From Burkholderia sp. MS389 (GTDB lineage Bacteria > Pseudomonadota > Gammaproteobacteria > Burkholderiales > Burkholderiaceae), in assembly GCF_016899425.1 (NCBI RefSeq), contig NZ_CP045995.1, forward strand, positions 62,001-126,000: 64,000 nucleotides of DNA, in the 5' to 3' direction. Each line of letters begins with the position of its first letter. Position 1 is the stretch's first letter. Made by a program: the position numbers and the translations under genes. The notes below the pieces were generated by a model. The model did no database searches. It was not told where the DNA came from and saw nothing but the letters and a program-made list of their open reading frames with translations. Of the stretch, positions 51,234 to 61,600 are shown piece after piece.

Positions 51234-51599
51234 ATGGCAAAGATTCTGGTGGTCGACGATTCGGGCACGGTGCGCGACGAAGTCGCCGGCTTCCTGCGCA
51301 ATCACGGGCTCGACGTCGCGACGGCCGTCGACGGCAAGGACGGGCTCGCGAAGCTCAAGGCGACGCCCGGCGTGCGGCTCGTGATCAGCGATGTGAACAT
51401 GCCGAACATGGACGGGCTGACGATGGTCGAGAAGATTCGCGGCGAACTGGCGAACACGGCGGTGAACGTCGTGATGCTGACGACCGAGAGCAGCCCGGCG
51501 ATGAAGGAGCGCGGCAAGGCCGCCGGCGTGAAGGGCTGGATCGTGAAGCCGTTCAAGGGCGACGCGGTGCTCGACGCGCTGAAGAAGCTGGCGGGCTGA
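51234..51599 (+). CDS. CheY-like single-domain response regulator
   Basis: This is a 121-residue protein consisting of one receiver domain. All active-site residues are visible: acidic pair D8-D9, acceptor D53 in ISDVNMPNMDG, T83/T84 in MLTTESS and K105 in WIVKPFKG. It is the only complete receiver in the cluster, so it is the likely target of the CheA-like kinase. The output is unknown since no effector domain is attached. RBS AAAAGGGG lies upstream. Confidence 0.9.
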   Translation: MAKILVVDDSGTVRDEVAGFLRNHGLDVATAVDGKDGLAKLKATPGVRLVISDVNMPNMDGLTMVEKIRGELANTAVNVVMLTTESSPAMKERGKAAGVKGWIVKPFKGDAVLDALKKLAG

Positions 51600-51744
51600 C
51601 GCGCCCGCGGGCCGTCGAACGGTTGCGCGCGCAATTTACAGCGCGCCGGGATGTCCGTATCCTGCCGGATGCCGAGGGCGGCGTGGCGGCGCATCGTGCG
51701 CCGCACGCCCGGCATTGACGAACATCAGGAACGGAACGAAACCG

Positions 51745-52203
51745 ATGGCATCCGAATACGGGCGACCCGCTGCGCGGCACACGGGAATGCAGATCGCGAA
51801 GGGCGTCGTTTTTACCATCGTGGGCACGTGCATCCTGATCGGCGTCGCGCTGTACGCGCAGTCGACGCGCGAATTCCTGCGAACGTCGGTCGTCGTGCCG
51901 GGGCGTGTCGTCAAGCTGAACGCGGGCACGCATCATCCGGAGATCGCGTTTACGACGCTCACGGGCGAGCGGGTCGAATATGCGCAGGGCGGCGATGTCA
52001 GCGTGCAGGACGGCGCGACGGTCGAAGTGCGCTATGCGCCGGACGCGCCGAAGATGACCGCGCGGATGAATACGTTCGGCGCGATCTGGGGCGGCGTGCT
52101 GGCGATCGGCGCGATGGGGGCGGTGTTTTTCGCCGTCGGCGTCGGTCAGTTGTGGTCGGGTGTGCGTGCATGGCGCAGCGGGCGGAACGCGACGGCGCGC
52201 TGA
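51745..52203 (+). CDS. DUF3592 membrane protein
   Basis: This is a 152-residue protein with two predicted membrane helices (about 15-36 and 115-138) and a beta-rich loop between them: VVVPGRVVKLNAGTHHPEIAFTTLTGERVEYAQGGDVSVQDG, which is the DUF3592 fold, then VEVRYAPDAPKMTARM. The ATG at 51745 has AGGAACGG before it; an upstream ATG at 51715 is possible. It is 145 bp after the cheY-like gene. It is a shorter relative of the protein at 27951. Confidence 0.75.
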   Translation: MASEYGRPAARHTGMQIAKGVVFTIVGTCILIGVALYAQSTREFLRTSVVVPGRVVKLNAGTHHPEIAFTTLTGERVEYAQGGDVSVQDGATVEVRYAPDAPKMTARMNTFGAIWGGVLAIGAMGAVFFAVGVGQLWSGVRAWRSGRNATAR

Positions 52204-52225
52204 CGCCCTGAAGCGTGGAGGCTGG

Positions 52226-53122
52226 CTATCGGCTCGCCGCCGCCGTCGCGAACTCCTCGACGACGGCTTCGATCACCGCCTGCACGCGCGCGGTCTTGTA
52301 GAGATCGGCATGGGCGACGAGCCACACGTCGAAATGATTGCACCGCTGCGGCATGAGTCGCACGAGTTCCGGCTCGGTGTCGGCGCGGAAGCACGGCAGC
52401 TCCGAAATTCCGAGCCCCGCCAGCGTCGCCTCCACCAGCATCATCGTCGACGAGGTCTGGAACATCACGCGGCCGCGCGACGTCGGCTCGCCGCACAGCG
52501 CGTCCCACATCGTCGGCACCACCGGCTGCTGATACATCACCAGATCGTGCCCGTCGAACGCGCTGCCCGCGACCGGTTCGCCCCGTTCGGCCAGGTAGGC
52601 GCGCGATGCGTAGATGCCCGTTTCGAGATGCCCGAGCCGCCTGGCGATCAGGTCCGGCGATTCCGGCCGCAACGTGCGGATCGCGAGATCCGCCTCGCGG
52701 CGCGTGAGGTTGGTGATTTGCGCCGACGTCACGCACACGACGTCGATGCCGGCATGCCGGCGCCGCACGCGGGCGATCGCGGGCACGACGAAGCGCTTGC
52801 CGAGCGTGTCGGTCGTCGCGATCCGCACGGACCCGGCCAGTTGCTCGTCGAGCCCCATTACCCGGCGTTCGATCGTGAGCGACGCGCGCTCCATCGTTTC
52901 GGCCGGTTCAAGCAGCGCTTCGCCCGCGGTCGTCAGTACATAGAGGGACGGCGTGCGCAGAAACAGCCGGGCCGACAGTTCGTCCTCGAGCGCGGCGATC
53001 CGGCGCCCGACCGTCGCCTGGTCGACGTTCAGCTGCGTCGCGGCGCCGCGCAGCGTGCCGGTGCGCGCCAGCGCAAGGAAGAAGCGGGCGTTGTCCCAGT
53101 TCATACGGACTGATTGTGTCAT
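52226..53122 (-). CDS. LysR family transcriptional regulator
   Basis: This is a 298-residue regulator. It starts MTQSVRMNWDNARFFLALARTG; the ATG six codons later (MNWDN) is an equal candidate. The helix-turn-helix is TLRGAATQLNVDQATVGRRIAALEDELS; the effector domain holds DLAIRTLRPESPD and MLVEATLAGLGISELPCF. It is divergent from the MFS pump gene at 53242 (119 bp), its likely target. A related regulator layout exists with the MFS pump at 14714. Confidence 0.83.
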   Translation of the reverse strand: MTQSVRMNWDNARFFLALARTGTLRGAATQLNVDQATVGRRIAALEDELSARLFLRTPSLYVLTTAGEALLEPAETMERASLTIERRVMGLDEQLAGSVRIATTDTLGKRFVVPAIARVRRRHAGIDVVCVTSAQITNLTRREADLAIRTLRPESPDLIARRLGHLETGIYASRAYLAERGEPVAGSAFDGHDLVMYQQPVVPTMWDALCGEPTSRGRVMFQTSSTMMLVEATLAGLGISELPCFRADTEPELVRLMPQRCNHFDVWLVAHADLYKTARVQAVIEAVVEEFATAAASR

Positions 53123-53241
53123 CGGACAGGCGGCGACGGACGGGAAACGGTGATGCAAATCTGCATCGGGGAAATGCGAAATTATCACTTTTCCGCATCG
53201 CGCGCCCGGTCCTAGACTTCCGGCATCCGCATGGAGGTGTC

Positions 53242-54669
53242 ATGTCCGATTGCCGTTCCGTTTCCGTCCCCGTTCCCCTCGCTGTGGCGGCCCCGAGCCG
53301 CGCGACGAAGCGCGAGCAGCGCCTGACGCTCGCGCTCGTCGCGGTCGGCATGTTCATGGCGGTGCTCGATTCGACCATCGTCAACGTCGCGCTGCCGGCG
53401 ATGCGCACGAGCCTCGGCGCGACGGTCGCGGAACTCGCGTGGATCGTCGACGCCTATACGCTCAGCTTCGCCGCGCTGATCCTCGCGGGCGGTGCGCTGT
53501 CCGACCGGTTCGGCGCGAAGCGCGTGTACCTTGCCGGATTGGCGCTGTTCGTCGGCGCATCGGCGGCGTGCGGCGTCGCGTCGTCGGTGGCGATCCTCGT
53601 GGCCGCGCGCTTCGTGCAGGGCATGGGTGCCGCGCTCTTTTTGCCCGCATCGCTCGCGATCGTGCGCAGCACGTTCGACGTGCCGGCCGAGCGCGCGCGG
53701 GCAATCGCGGTGTGGGCCGGCATCGCGTCGGTCGCGGTCGCGGTGGGGCCGGTGCTGGGCGGCATCCTCGTCGACGATTTGGGCTGGCGCAGCGCGTTCC
53801 TGATCAACGTGCCGACCGGCGCGGTCGCGTTTGCCGGCGCGGCGGCGCTCGTTCGCGCATCGGTCGCGCGGGATGTGCGCCACTTCGACTGGGCCGGCCA
53901 GTGCGTCGGTGCGGCGGCGCTCGGCGCGCTATGTTTCGCGGTGATCGAATTGCCGACCCGCGGCGCCGGCGCCACGGAGGTCCGCGCCGCATTGCTGATC
54001 GCCGCGCTCGCCGCCGGGGTACTGGTCGTCGTCGAGCGGCGTGCGCGCCATCCGATGGTGCCGCTCGCGTGGTTTCGCAATCGCGTGTTCGTCGCGATGA
54101 ACCTGATGGGCAGTCTCGTCTATGTCGGCTACTTCGGGTTGCTGTTCGTGTTGAGCCTGTACCTGCACGGGCGCTTCGGCATGAGCGCGCGGCAAATCGG
54201 GCTGACGCTGCTGCCGTTCGCGCTGAGTCTGTCGCTCGGCAATCTGCTGTCGGGAAAACTGCATGGCCGCGTTCGTCCGGTCACGCTGATGGCGAACGGT
54301 CTTGCGATGGCCGCGCTGGCCATTCCGGCGATCGCGCTTGCGCTCGCGCTGCGTGCGCGGTGGCCGGTGGTCTGGATCGCCATGGCCGCCTTCGGCACCG
54401 GGACCGCGTTGTCGGTCGCGCCGATGATCGCGACGGTGCTCGAACAGGTGCCTGCCGACGCGGCGGGCGTGGCATCCGGGTTCCTCAACGCGGCACGTCA
54501 GGCCGGCAGCCTGCTCGGCGTGGCCGTGGCAGGCGCCGCGACGATACTGTTGCCGGATCTGACCGATGCGCTGTGGGCGGTCGCGGCGCTCGGCTGCGTC
54601 GCCTATGCGATCGCCGCGCTGGCCGCGAGGACGGCAGGCCGCGCGGACGCCGCGCAACGACGCCGTTGA
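53242..54669 (+). CDS. MFS drug efflux transporter, DHA2 family
   Basis: This 475-residue inner-membrane protein has about 14 helices. Landmarks: LDSTIVNVALPAMRTSLGAT in helix 1, LSDRFGAKRVYLAG after helix 2, RFVQGMGAALFLPASLAIVR in helix 4 and AVGPVLGGILVDDLGWRSAFLINVP in helix 5. A preceding GGAGGTGTC supports the ATG. It probably exports a toxic or aromatic compound by proton antiport under control of the divergent LysR protein. Confidence 0.88.
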   Translation: MSDCRSVSVPVPLAVAAPSRATKREQRLTLALVAVGMFMAVLDSTIVNVALPAMRTSLGATVAELAWIVDAYTLSFAALILAGGALSDRFGAKRVYLAGLALFVGASAACGVASSVAILVAARFVQGMGAALFLPASLAIVRSTFDVPAERARAIAVWAGIASVAVAVGPVLGGILVDDLGWRSAFLINVPTGAVAFAGAAALVRASVARDVRHFDWAGQCVGAAALGALCFAVIELPTRGAGATEVRAALLIAALAAGVLVVVERRARHPMVPLAWFRNRVFVAMNLMGSLVYVGYFGLLFVLSLYLHGRFGMSARQIGLTLLPFALSLSLGNLLSGKLHGRVRPVTLMANGLAMAALAIPAIALALALRARWPVVWIAMAAFGTGTALSVAPMIATVLEQVPADAAGVASGFLNAARQAGSLLGVAVAGAATILLPDLTDALWAVAALGCVAYAIAALAARTAGRADAAQRRR

Positions 54670-54857
54670 CGCGAGACGGGCACGGGCGTTGCGCATGGCC
54701 GGCTGACCGCCACGCATGCGCGTGCGCGTGCGGCACCGCGGCTGGACGCCGTGCGGAATGTGGAGGACCATTTCGTGACGATGCCGCGAACGGACGGATA
54801 AGCGTTTCGCCCGGTCGCGCTGCATCGAAACCTGCCGAACCCGTCAAGCGGAACACC

Positions 54858-55652
54858 ATGGAACCCATTCACGAGACAGCCGAGCCGATCCTGCTGCGCG
54901 ACGCGCACGACGGCGTCGTCACGCTGCGCCTGAATCGCCCGCAGCAGTTCAACGCGTTGTCCGAAGCGATGCTCTCGGCTTTGCACGATGCCTTCGATAC
55001 GCTGGCCGCCGATCCGCACGTGCGCTGCGTCGTGCTGGCGGCCGAAGGCAAGGCGTTCTGCGCCGGCCACGACTTGCGGCAGATGCGCGGCAAGCCCGAA
55101 CTCGACTACTACCGCACGCTGTTCGCGCAGTGCAGCCGCGTGATGCTCGCGATGCGCGCGTTGCCGGTGCCGGTGATCGCGCGCGTGCATGGCATCGCGA
55201 CGGCGGCCGGCTGCCAGCTCGTCGCGGCATGCGACCTCGCGATCGCGGCCGATACCGCGCGCTTCGCGGTGTCGGGCATCAATGTCGGGCTGTTCTGCTC
55301 GACGCCGGCCGTCGCGTTGAGCCGCAACGTCGCGGCCAAGCGCGCGTTCGACATGCTGGTGACCGGCCGTTTCGTCGATGCGGCGACGGCCGCCGCGTGG
55401 GGGCTCGTCAACGAAGCCGTGCCCGAGGACGCGCTCGATGCGGCCGTCGCGCGCAAGGTCGCGGAGATCGTCGCGAAGAGTCCGGCCGCGGTGCGGGTCG
55501 GCAAGCAGATGTTCTATCGTCAGCGCGAGTTGCCGCTCGACGAAGCGTATGCGTACGCGGGCGACGCGATGGCGCGCAACATGATGGAAGAGGATGCGGG
55601 CGAGGGGATCGACGCATTCCTCGAGAAGCGCAAGCCGACGTGGCGTTCGTGA
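54858..55652 (+). CDS. Enoyl-CoA hydratase/isomerase family protein
   Basis: This 264-residue crotonase-fold enzyme has the oxyanion-hole strand GKAFCAGHDLRQM and the second element GIATAAGCQLVAACDLAIAAD. The catalytic glutamate positions of classic enoyl-CoA hydratase (E-x-x-G-G in helix 3) are replaced by ATAAGCQLV, so hydratase activity is not assured; isomerase or dehydratase-type activity is possible. C-terminal GEGIDAFLEKRKPTWR is typical. The ATG at 54858 is 188 bp after the MFS gene. No fatty-acid neighbour is present. Confidence 0.85.
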   Translation: MEPIHETAEPILLRDAHDGVVTLRLNRPQQFNALSEAMLSALHDAFDTLAADPHVRCVVLAAEGKAFCAGHDLRQMRGKPELDYYRTLFAQCSRVMLAMRALPVPVIARVHGIATAAGCQLVAACDLAIAADTARFAVSGINVGLFCSTPAVALSRNVAAKRAFDMLVTGRFVDAATAAAWGLVNEAVPEDALDAAVARKVAEIVAKSPAAVRVGKQMFYRQRELPLDEAYAYAGDAMARNMMEEDAGEGIDAFLEKRKPTWRS

Positions 55653-55742
55653 TGCGGTGACGGAGGTGGGCAGGGACCGCGTTGTCTCCCCGACGGTGGG
55701 TGCAACGCGCTACGACGTGACGCCCCGCCGCAGCGCCTCCGG

Positions 55743-56864
55743 TCAGCGTCCGTAGCTCCCCGTGCGCAGCGCCGGTTGCACGGTCGACGCGCCGGGCGGC
55801 ACGATCACGACCGGCACGCGGCGCGCGAGCGCGCACATCAGCTCGTAGCCGATCGTGCCGCTGGCTTCCGCGACATCGTCCACCTTCACCTGGTCGCCCC
55901 ACAGCTCGACGCTCGAGCCGATGCCCGCGTTCGGGCACGGCGTCAGGTCGACGGTCAGCATGTCCATCGACACGCGGCCGACGACGCGCGTCATCACGCC
56001 GTCCACTGCGATCGGCGTGCCGGTCGGCGCGTGGCGCGGATAGCCGTCCGCGTAGCCGCACGCGACGACGCCGATCCGCATCGGCCGGTCGGCCGTGAAG
56101 CGGCGGCCGTAGCCGACCGTTTCGTCGGGCGCGAGCGTCTGCACGCCGATGATCTTGCTGGTCAGCGTCATCGCGGCCGTCAGCGGCGTGTCCGCGATAT
56201 CCCGCGCCGCGCCGGTCGGCGACGCACCGTACAGGATCGTGCCGGGCCGCACCCAGTCGCGGTGCGCGCGCGGATGCCACAGCACGGCCGCCGAATTCGA
56301 CACCGAGCGCTCGCCCGGAATCCCGGCCGTGGTCGCATCGAACTGGTCGAGCTGCCAGTCGACTTCGCCTTCGTCGGCGTTCGCAAAATGCATCATCAGC
56401 GTGATCTTGCCGATCGACGGCGCGCTCGCCGCGCGTTCCCACGCGGCGCGGAACACGGCCGGCCGGTAGCCGAGCCGGTTCATGCCGGAATTCATCTTCA
56501 ACTGGATGTCGATCGGCTGCCGCGGCTTCGCGGCGATCAGCAGGTCGAGCTGTTCGTCGCAGTGCACGGCGACCGTCAGCCGATGGCGATCGGCCAGCTC
56601 GACGTCGGCCGGTTCGAAGACGCCTTCGAGCAGCAGCACGGGCTTGTCCCAGCCGAGCTCGCGCACGCGCACGGCTTCGTCGAGATCGAGCAGCGCGATG
56701 CCGTCGGCGGCCGCGAGGCCCGGGTAGATCCGTTCGATGCCGTGGCCGTACGCGTTGGCCTTGATCACGGCCCACACGCGCGATGGCGCGACGGTGCGGC
56801 GGATGAAGTCGAGGTTGTGGCGAACGGCGTCGGGGCGGATATGGGCGACGATGGGACGGGGCAT
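55743..56864 (-). CDS. alr: Alanine racemase
   Basis: This 373-residue PLP enzyme converts L- and D-alanine for cell wall synthesis (Alr) or D-alanine catabolism (DadX). The lysine forming the Schiff base is in [13 protein letters not shown] (near residue 35); the second catalytic residue is Tyr in [27 protein letters not shown] and LWGDQV are also characteristic. Since no dadA is adjacent, the biosynthetic form is the simpler reading, but this is not certain. It is convergent with the enoyl-CoA hydratase gene. Confidence 0.92.
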   Translation of the reverse strand: MPRPIVAHIRPDAVRHNLDFIRRTVAPSRVWAVIKANAYGHGIERIYPGLAAADGIALLDLDEAVRVRELGWDKPVLLLEGVFEPADVELADRHRLTVAVHCDEQLDLLIAAKPRQPIDIQLKMNSGMNRLGYRPAVFRAAWERAASAPSIGKITLMMHFANADEGEVDWQLDQFDATTAGIPGERSVSNSAAVLWHPRAHRDWVRPGTILYGASPTGAARDIADTPLTAAMTLTSKIIGVQTLAPDETVGYGRRFTADRPMRIGVVACGYADGYPRHAPTGTPIAVDGVMTRVVGRVSMDMLTVDLTPCPNAGIGSSVELWGDQVKVDDVAEASGTIGYELMCALARRVPVVIVPPGASTVQPALRTGSYGR

Positions 56865-57176
56865 GGCAAGGGCTCGGGTCGGATGTCGTTCGGCGCAGGG
56901 TAGCGCGGGGGAAAAGGGCTGGCCGGGGCTGGCCGCGCGCGGGCCGCGTCTAGCCAGTGTTGAGCGCTATGTTATGGGTGTTCGACCAGTTTTAATTAAC
57001 GTATTTGTCGATGATTTGGTGGAAATTTTGGCGGCGGCGCGGGCCGGGCGCCGTCATCCGCGGCGTGTGCGGCCGAGTCTCCCGTCTAGAAAACCCGTGC
57101 GCGAACGGCACGGCGCAATGCTAAGCTCTCGGCGATCTTGTCATTGATCAATGTAATCATAACGGAGGAGACTTTG
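56865..57176. promoter_or_regulatory. Divergent intergenic region between alr and the MAPEG gene
   Basis: About 312 bp with no supported gene. The stretch GTTTTAATTAACGTATTTGTCG near 56988-57010 is strongly AT-rich and probably includes promoter elements. A good ribosome site AACGGAGGAG lies before 57177. Confidence 0.45.
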
Positions 57177-57548
57177 ATGACGACGTCCCAGCTGTGCCTG
57201 TTCATCGTGGCGCTGTTGCCGTTCCCGATGACGTTTCTCGCCAAGGCCCGCAAGGGTTACGACAACCGTACGCCGCGCGACTACCTGGCGAAGCTCGAAG
57301 GCTGGCGCGCCCGCGCGCAGGCCGCGCATCAGAATTCATGGGAAGCGCTCGCGCTGTTCGCGGTCGCGCTGCTGGTGGCGTGGCACAACGGCGCGAACGT
57401 GCATCGCGTCGACCAGCTCGCGATCGCGTTCGTCGCGATCCGCGTCGTCTATGCGCTGATGTACCTGCTGAACTGGGCGTCGCTGCGTTCGCTCGTATGG
57501 TTCGGCGGGATGGCGTGCGTCGTCGGGCTGTTCTTCGCGACGCCGTAA
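57177..57548 (+). CDS. MAPEG family membrane protein
   Basis: This is a 123-residue inner-membrane protein with four helices (about 4-20, 52-70, 78-98 and 104-121). The family core RARAQAAHQNSWEALALFAVALLVAW and VYALMYLLNWASLRSLVWFGG matches the bacterial MAPEG group (membrane-associated eicosanoid/glutathione metabolism). The substrate is unknown. A strong Shine-Dalgarno (GGAGGAG) lies upstream. Confidence 0.88.
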   Translation: MTTSQLCLFIVALLPFPMTFLAKARKGYDNRTPRDYLAKLEGWRARAQAAHQNSWEALALFAVALLVAWHNGANVHRVDQLAIAFVAIRVVYALMYLLNWASLRSLVWFGGMACVVGLFFATP

Positions 57549-57572
57549 GCGGCCGCCCACCGGCAACGCGCC

Positions 57573-57591
57573 GCCGGCCTTGCAGGCCGGC
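57573..57591. terminator. Hairpin between convergent MAPEG and LysR genes
   Basis: GCCGGCCT (57573-57580) pairs with AGGCCGGC (57584-57591) over a 3-nt loop, in the 46-bp gap between two convergent stops. No T-run. Confidence 0.5.
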
Positions 57592-57594
57592 TCC

Positions 57595-58542
57595 TCAGGC
57601 GCGGCCCGCGTCCCGTGCGTGACGGTCATTGGATGCGGGCGCAACGATCTTCGACACGAACGGCGGCGCGGCCGCTTCGCTGCGCAGGAACGCGATCAAC
57701 GGATCGAGCAGCCGGTGCCGCGTCGACGGATGGCGGCGCAGCACGAAGCGCCATGACGCATCGCGTGCGAGACCCGGCACCAGCGGCACCAGGCGCCCGC
57801 TGCGCAGTTCGGGCTCGATCAGCGGCACGCGGCCGAGCGCGATGCCCGCGCCGCCGACGGCCGCGCCGATCACCTGGCTGAAGCTGCTGTAGCGGACGAT
57901 CTTCGTGTCGAAGTCGTCCGGCAAGCCGAAGTGCACGGCCCAGTTGCGCCAGTCGATCTCGGGGCTGTCCTCGTGCATCTCCTGCAGCAGCCGCGAGCGG
58001 CAGACGTGCTCCGATGCGTACGGAAACAGTTCGGGGCTGCAGACCGGAAACACGGTTTCCCGGATCAGCACGTCGTCGTCTGCGCGCAGCCGATGCACGG
58101 GCACGTGCACGATCGCCAGATCGACGCTGCTGCGCGCGAAATCCGGCTCGTCGTCGAGCACGACCGCATGCAGCGGGGTGTCGGGATGCAGCGACGAGAA
58201 TTCCGCGAGACGGCGCGCGAGCCACATCGACGAAAACGGCGCGTTGGCGGACACGGTGAGCCGTTGTGCGGTGCCGCGAATCTCGGCGCACGCGTCGGTC
58301 AGACGCGACAGCGCATCGTCGACCGCCGGCAGCAGCCGCGCGCCGGCCGGCGTGAGGCCGATGCCGCCGAGCCCCGTGCTGCGTTCGAGCAGCCGCGCGC
58401 CGAGCGATTCCTCCAGCGAACGGATCTGGTGGCTGACCGCGCTGGTCGACACGTTCAGCTCGGCCGCCGCGCGCGCGAACCCGCCGAGGCGGACGGCCGC
58501 CTCGAAAGCACGCAGCGCGCTGAGGGGAGGAAGGTGCGACAT
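57595..58542 (-). CDS. LysR family regulator, GcvA-like
   Basis: This is a 315-residue protein beginning MSHLPPLSALRAFEAAVRLGGFARAAAELNVSTSAVSHQIRSLEESLG, the classic GcvA-type helix-turn-helix. The effector domain contains FSSMWLARRLAEFSSLHPDTPLH and IDWRNWAVHFGLPD. The divergent cydDC-type gene is 119 bp away, so it may control that exporter. Overlapping GTTGA/TCAAC repeats lie in the gap. Its effector is unknown. Confidence 0.85.
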   Translation of the reverse strand: MSHLPPLSALRAFEAAVRLGGFARAAAELNVSTSAVSHQIRSLEESLGARLLERSTGLGGIGLTPAGARLLPAVDDALSRLTDACAEIRGTAQRLTVSANAPFSSMWLARRLAEFSSLHPDTPLHAVVLDDEPDFARSSVDLAIVHVPVHRLRADDDVLIRETVFPVCSPELFPYASEHVCRSRLLQEMHEDSPEIDWRNWAVHFGLPDDFDTKIVRYSSFSQVIGAAVGGAGIALGRVPLIEPELRSGRLVPLVPGLARDASWRFVLRRHPSTRHRLLDPLIAFLRSEAAAPPFVSKIVAPASNDRHARDAGRA

Positions 58543-58555
58543 GCGGGGTATTGTA

Positions 58556-58575
58556 GTTGACTCAACACCCGTTGA
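58556..58575. promoter_or_regulatory. Overlapping inverted repeats GTTGA-C-TCAAC-ACCC-GTTGA before cydDC
   Basis: Three half-sites alternate: GTTGA (58556-58560), TCAAC (58562-58566) and GTTGA (58571-58575). They sit 14 bp outside the LysR start and 87 bp from the cydDC start. The arrangement looks like a LysR binding region with repeated half-sites; it is inferred by eye. Confidence 0.45.
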
Positions 58576-58661
58576 AAAATCATCTTTTGCCGCGCGCGAG
58601 CGGCGCGGGTAGCCTCGATCCGGTCCATAAAAACGCAACGAAACACCGACCGGAGGGCTGC

Positions 58662-61600
58662 ATGTATTTCGACCGACGACTATGGGCAATGATGGTGGGA
58701 CTGCGCTGGCGCGTGGCGGCTGCCGTCGCGCTCGGGCTGCTCGCGATGGGTGTCGGCATCCTGCGCTTCGTGTTTCTCGGCCGCGTGCTGGCGCTGGTGT
58801 TTTCCGGCGCGCCGGCGCGCGGCATCGGTGAGGCCGTCGCCGCAACGGCGGCTTGCGTGCTGCTGCGCGCATGGCTCGACCATCGCCGCACGGTGCTCGC
58901 GCAGCAGACGGCGGGCCGCGTGCAGGCGACGCTGCGCGCGCGGCTGTTCGACCGGATCGCCGCGCTCGGCCCCGCGTGGTTCAGCGGCGAACGCACGGGC
59001 GGCGTGATGCTGGCCGTCGTCGACGGCGTCGAGCAGTTGCAGACCTTCTTCGGCGTCTACCTGCCGCAGCTCGTGATCGCCGCGTGCGCGCCGGTCATGA
59101 TCTTCGCGGTGCTCGCGTGGTGGGATGTGCCGACGGCCGCGATCCTGCTGGTCGCGGCGCTCGTCACGCTCGCGCTGCCGCAACTCGTGCATCGCGCCGA
59201 CAAGCGCGCGGCGCTCGCGCGTTCGACCGCGTTCAAGGCGTTCGGCGAGGAGTTTCTCGACGCGGTGCAGGGCCTGCCGACGCTGAAGGCGTTCGGGCAG
59301 AGCACCGCGTTCGGCGCGAAGCTGGCCGCGAAGGCGCGCGCGCTGTCGGACAGCACGTTCTGGGTGCTCGCGCTCGGGCTGCTGACGCGGCTCTTCACGG
59401 ATCTCGGCACCGGCCTCGGCGCGGCCGCGGCGATCGCGGTGGGCGCGTGGCGCGTGCAGCACGGCGACATGAGCCTCGAAGCGCTGCTGATCGTGCTGAT
59501 GGCCGGCAGCGAGATCTTCCGGCCGCTGCGCGACCTGCGCGCGGTGCTGCATCAGGGGATGATCGGCCAGTCGGCGGCGAATGCGGTCCATGCGCTGCTC
59601 GACGCGGGCGATCATGCGCGTTCCGTCGACGCGCCGCGCGTAGCGGGCCTACGGCCGGAGATCGTGTTCGACGACGTCAGCTTCGCGTATCCGGGGCGCC
59701 GCGCGGACGCGCATGCGGCGCTGAGCTTCACGGTGCGCGAGGGCGAGACGGTCGCGATCGTCGGGCCGAGCGGGGCCGGCAAGTCGACCATCGTGCGGCT
59801 GCTGCTGCGCCAGCACGACGCGCAGGGCGGTGCGGTCCGGATCGGCGGCCACGACGTGCGCACGCTCGATGCCGACCAGGTGCGCGAGATGATCGCGGTC
59901 GTCGCGCAGGATGCGACGCTGTTCGACGGCAGCGTCGCCGACAACCTGCGGCTCGGCCGCCCGGACGCGAGCGACGCGGACATGATCGCCGCCGCGCGCG
60001 CGGCCAACGCGCACGATTTCATCTCGTCGCTGCCCGACGGCTATGCGACGCGCATCGGCGAACGCGGGCTGATGCTATCGGGCGGCCAGCGCCAGCGGAT
60101 CGCGATTGCCCGCGCGCTGCTGCGCGACGCGCCGATCCTGTTGCTCGACGAGGCGCTGTCGTCGGTCGATGCGGAGAACGAAGCACTGATCCAGCAGGCG
60201 CTCGACCGGCTCACGCGCGGGCGGACGACGCTCGTGCTCGCGCACCGGCTGTCCAGCGTGATCGGCGCCGATCGCATCCTGGTGCTCGACCAGGGGCAGG
60301 TCGTCGACGAAGGGACGCATGCGGCGCTGATCGCGCGCGACGGCCCGTATCGACGGCTGATGGGGCCGCAGCTGGAAGCGGTCGCCGAAACCGTCGGCGC
60401 GGCGGCGGCGGCCGGCGCGACCGCGCGCGCGTCGTCGGGCCCGCAGGTGCTGCCGCTGAACGACGACGCGGCGACCATCGGATGGCCGGAGACGTTGCAG
60501 ACGCTGCTGCGCTTCGTGCGTCCGTGGAAGGGCAAGGTCGTGCTCACCGTGCTGTTCGGGATCGGCCGCGTGCTCGCGTTCATCGGTGTGGGTGTGATCG
60601 GCGCATGGGTGGTCGGCGCGGTACCGACCGGCCATGTCGGCACCGGGCTGGTGGCCGCGCTGCTCGTGATCGCGCCGGTCGCGGCCGTGCTGCACTGGCT
60701 CGAATCGTGGCTCGCACACGACATGGCGTACCGGCTGCTCGCGGAAATGCGCATCGCGCTGTTCGCGACGCTCGAACGGCTCGCGCCGGCCGGGCTGCTG
60801 CGCCGCCGCTCCGGCGATCTCGTGGCGCTCGCGACGCAGGACGTCGAGACCGTCGAGTATTTCTACGCGCATACGCTCGCACCCGCGTTCGTCGCGGTGC
60901 TCGTGCCGGCCGGGGTGCTGGTGTTGCTCGCGTCGGTCGCGTGGCCGCTCGCGCTGGTGCTGCTGCCGTTCCTGCTGTGGGCCGGGCTCGCGCCCGTGCT
61001 GGCCCGGCGCGACGTCGACCGGCTCGGCACCGGCGCGCGCGACGCGCTCGGCCAGCTCGGCGCGCATCTGACCGAAACGATCCAGGGGCTCGCGGAACTC
61101 ACCGCGTTCCAGGCGATCGCGCGCCGGCGCGCGGCGTTCGTGGTCGAAGTCGATGCGTACCGCCGGCAGCGCGCGAAGCTGCTCGACGATCTGTCGATGC
61201 AAAGCGCCGCGCTGGAAGTCGCGAGCGGGCTCGGCGGGCTGGCCGTCGCGGCGCTCGGTGCGTGGTGGTGCGCACGCGGCGGGTTTCCGCGCGAGTCGCT
61301 GCCGCTGCTGGTGCTGGTCGCGGTGGCCGCGTTCATGCCGGTGGCCGAGATCGGCCAGGTCGCGCGTCAGCTTGCCGACACGATCGCGTCGACGCGCCGC
61401 TTGCGCGCGCTGGAGAAGGAACCCGTGACGGTGACGGACGGCGCGCACGCGATGCCGGGCAATTCGGCGGTGCGGTTCGACGCGGCGTCGTTCACGTATC
61501 CGGGGCGCAGCGTGCCCGCGATCGACCGTGTGAGCTTCGAGGTGCCGGCCGGCAGCACGGTCGCGCTCGTCGGCGCATCGGGGGCCGGTAAGTCGACGAT

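Noticed and set aside
58853..61591. A 912-codon plus-strand frame inside cydDC in another phase
   Set aside because: It is an Arg/Gly/Ala-rich out-of-phase reading of the exporter gene, which has perfect ABC motifs in its own phase.
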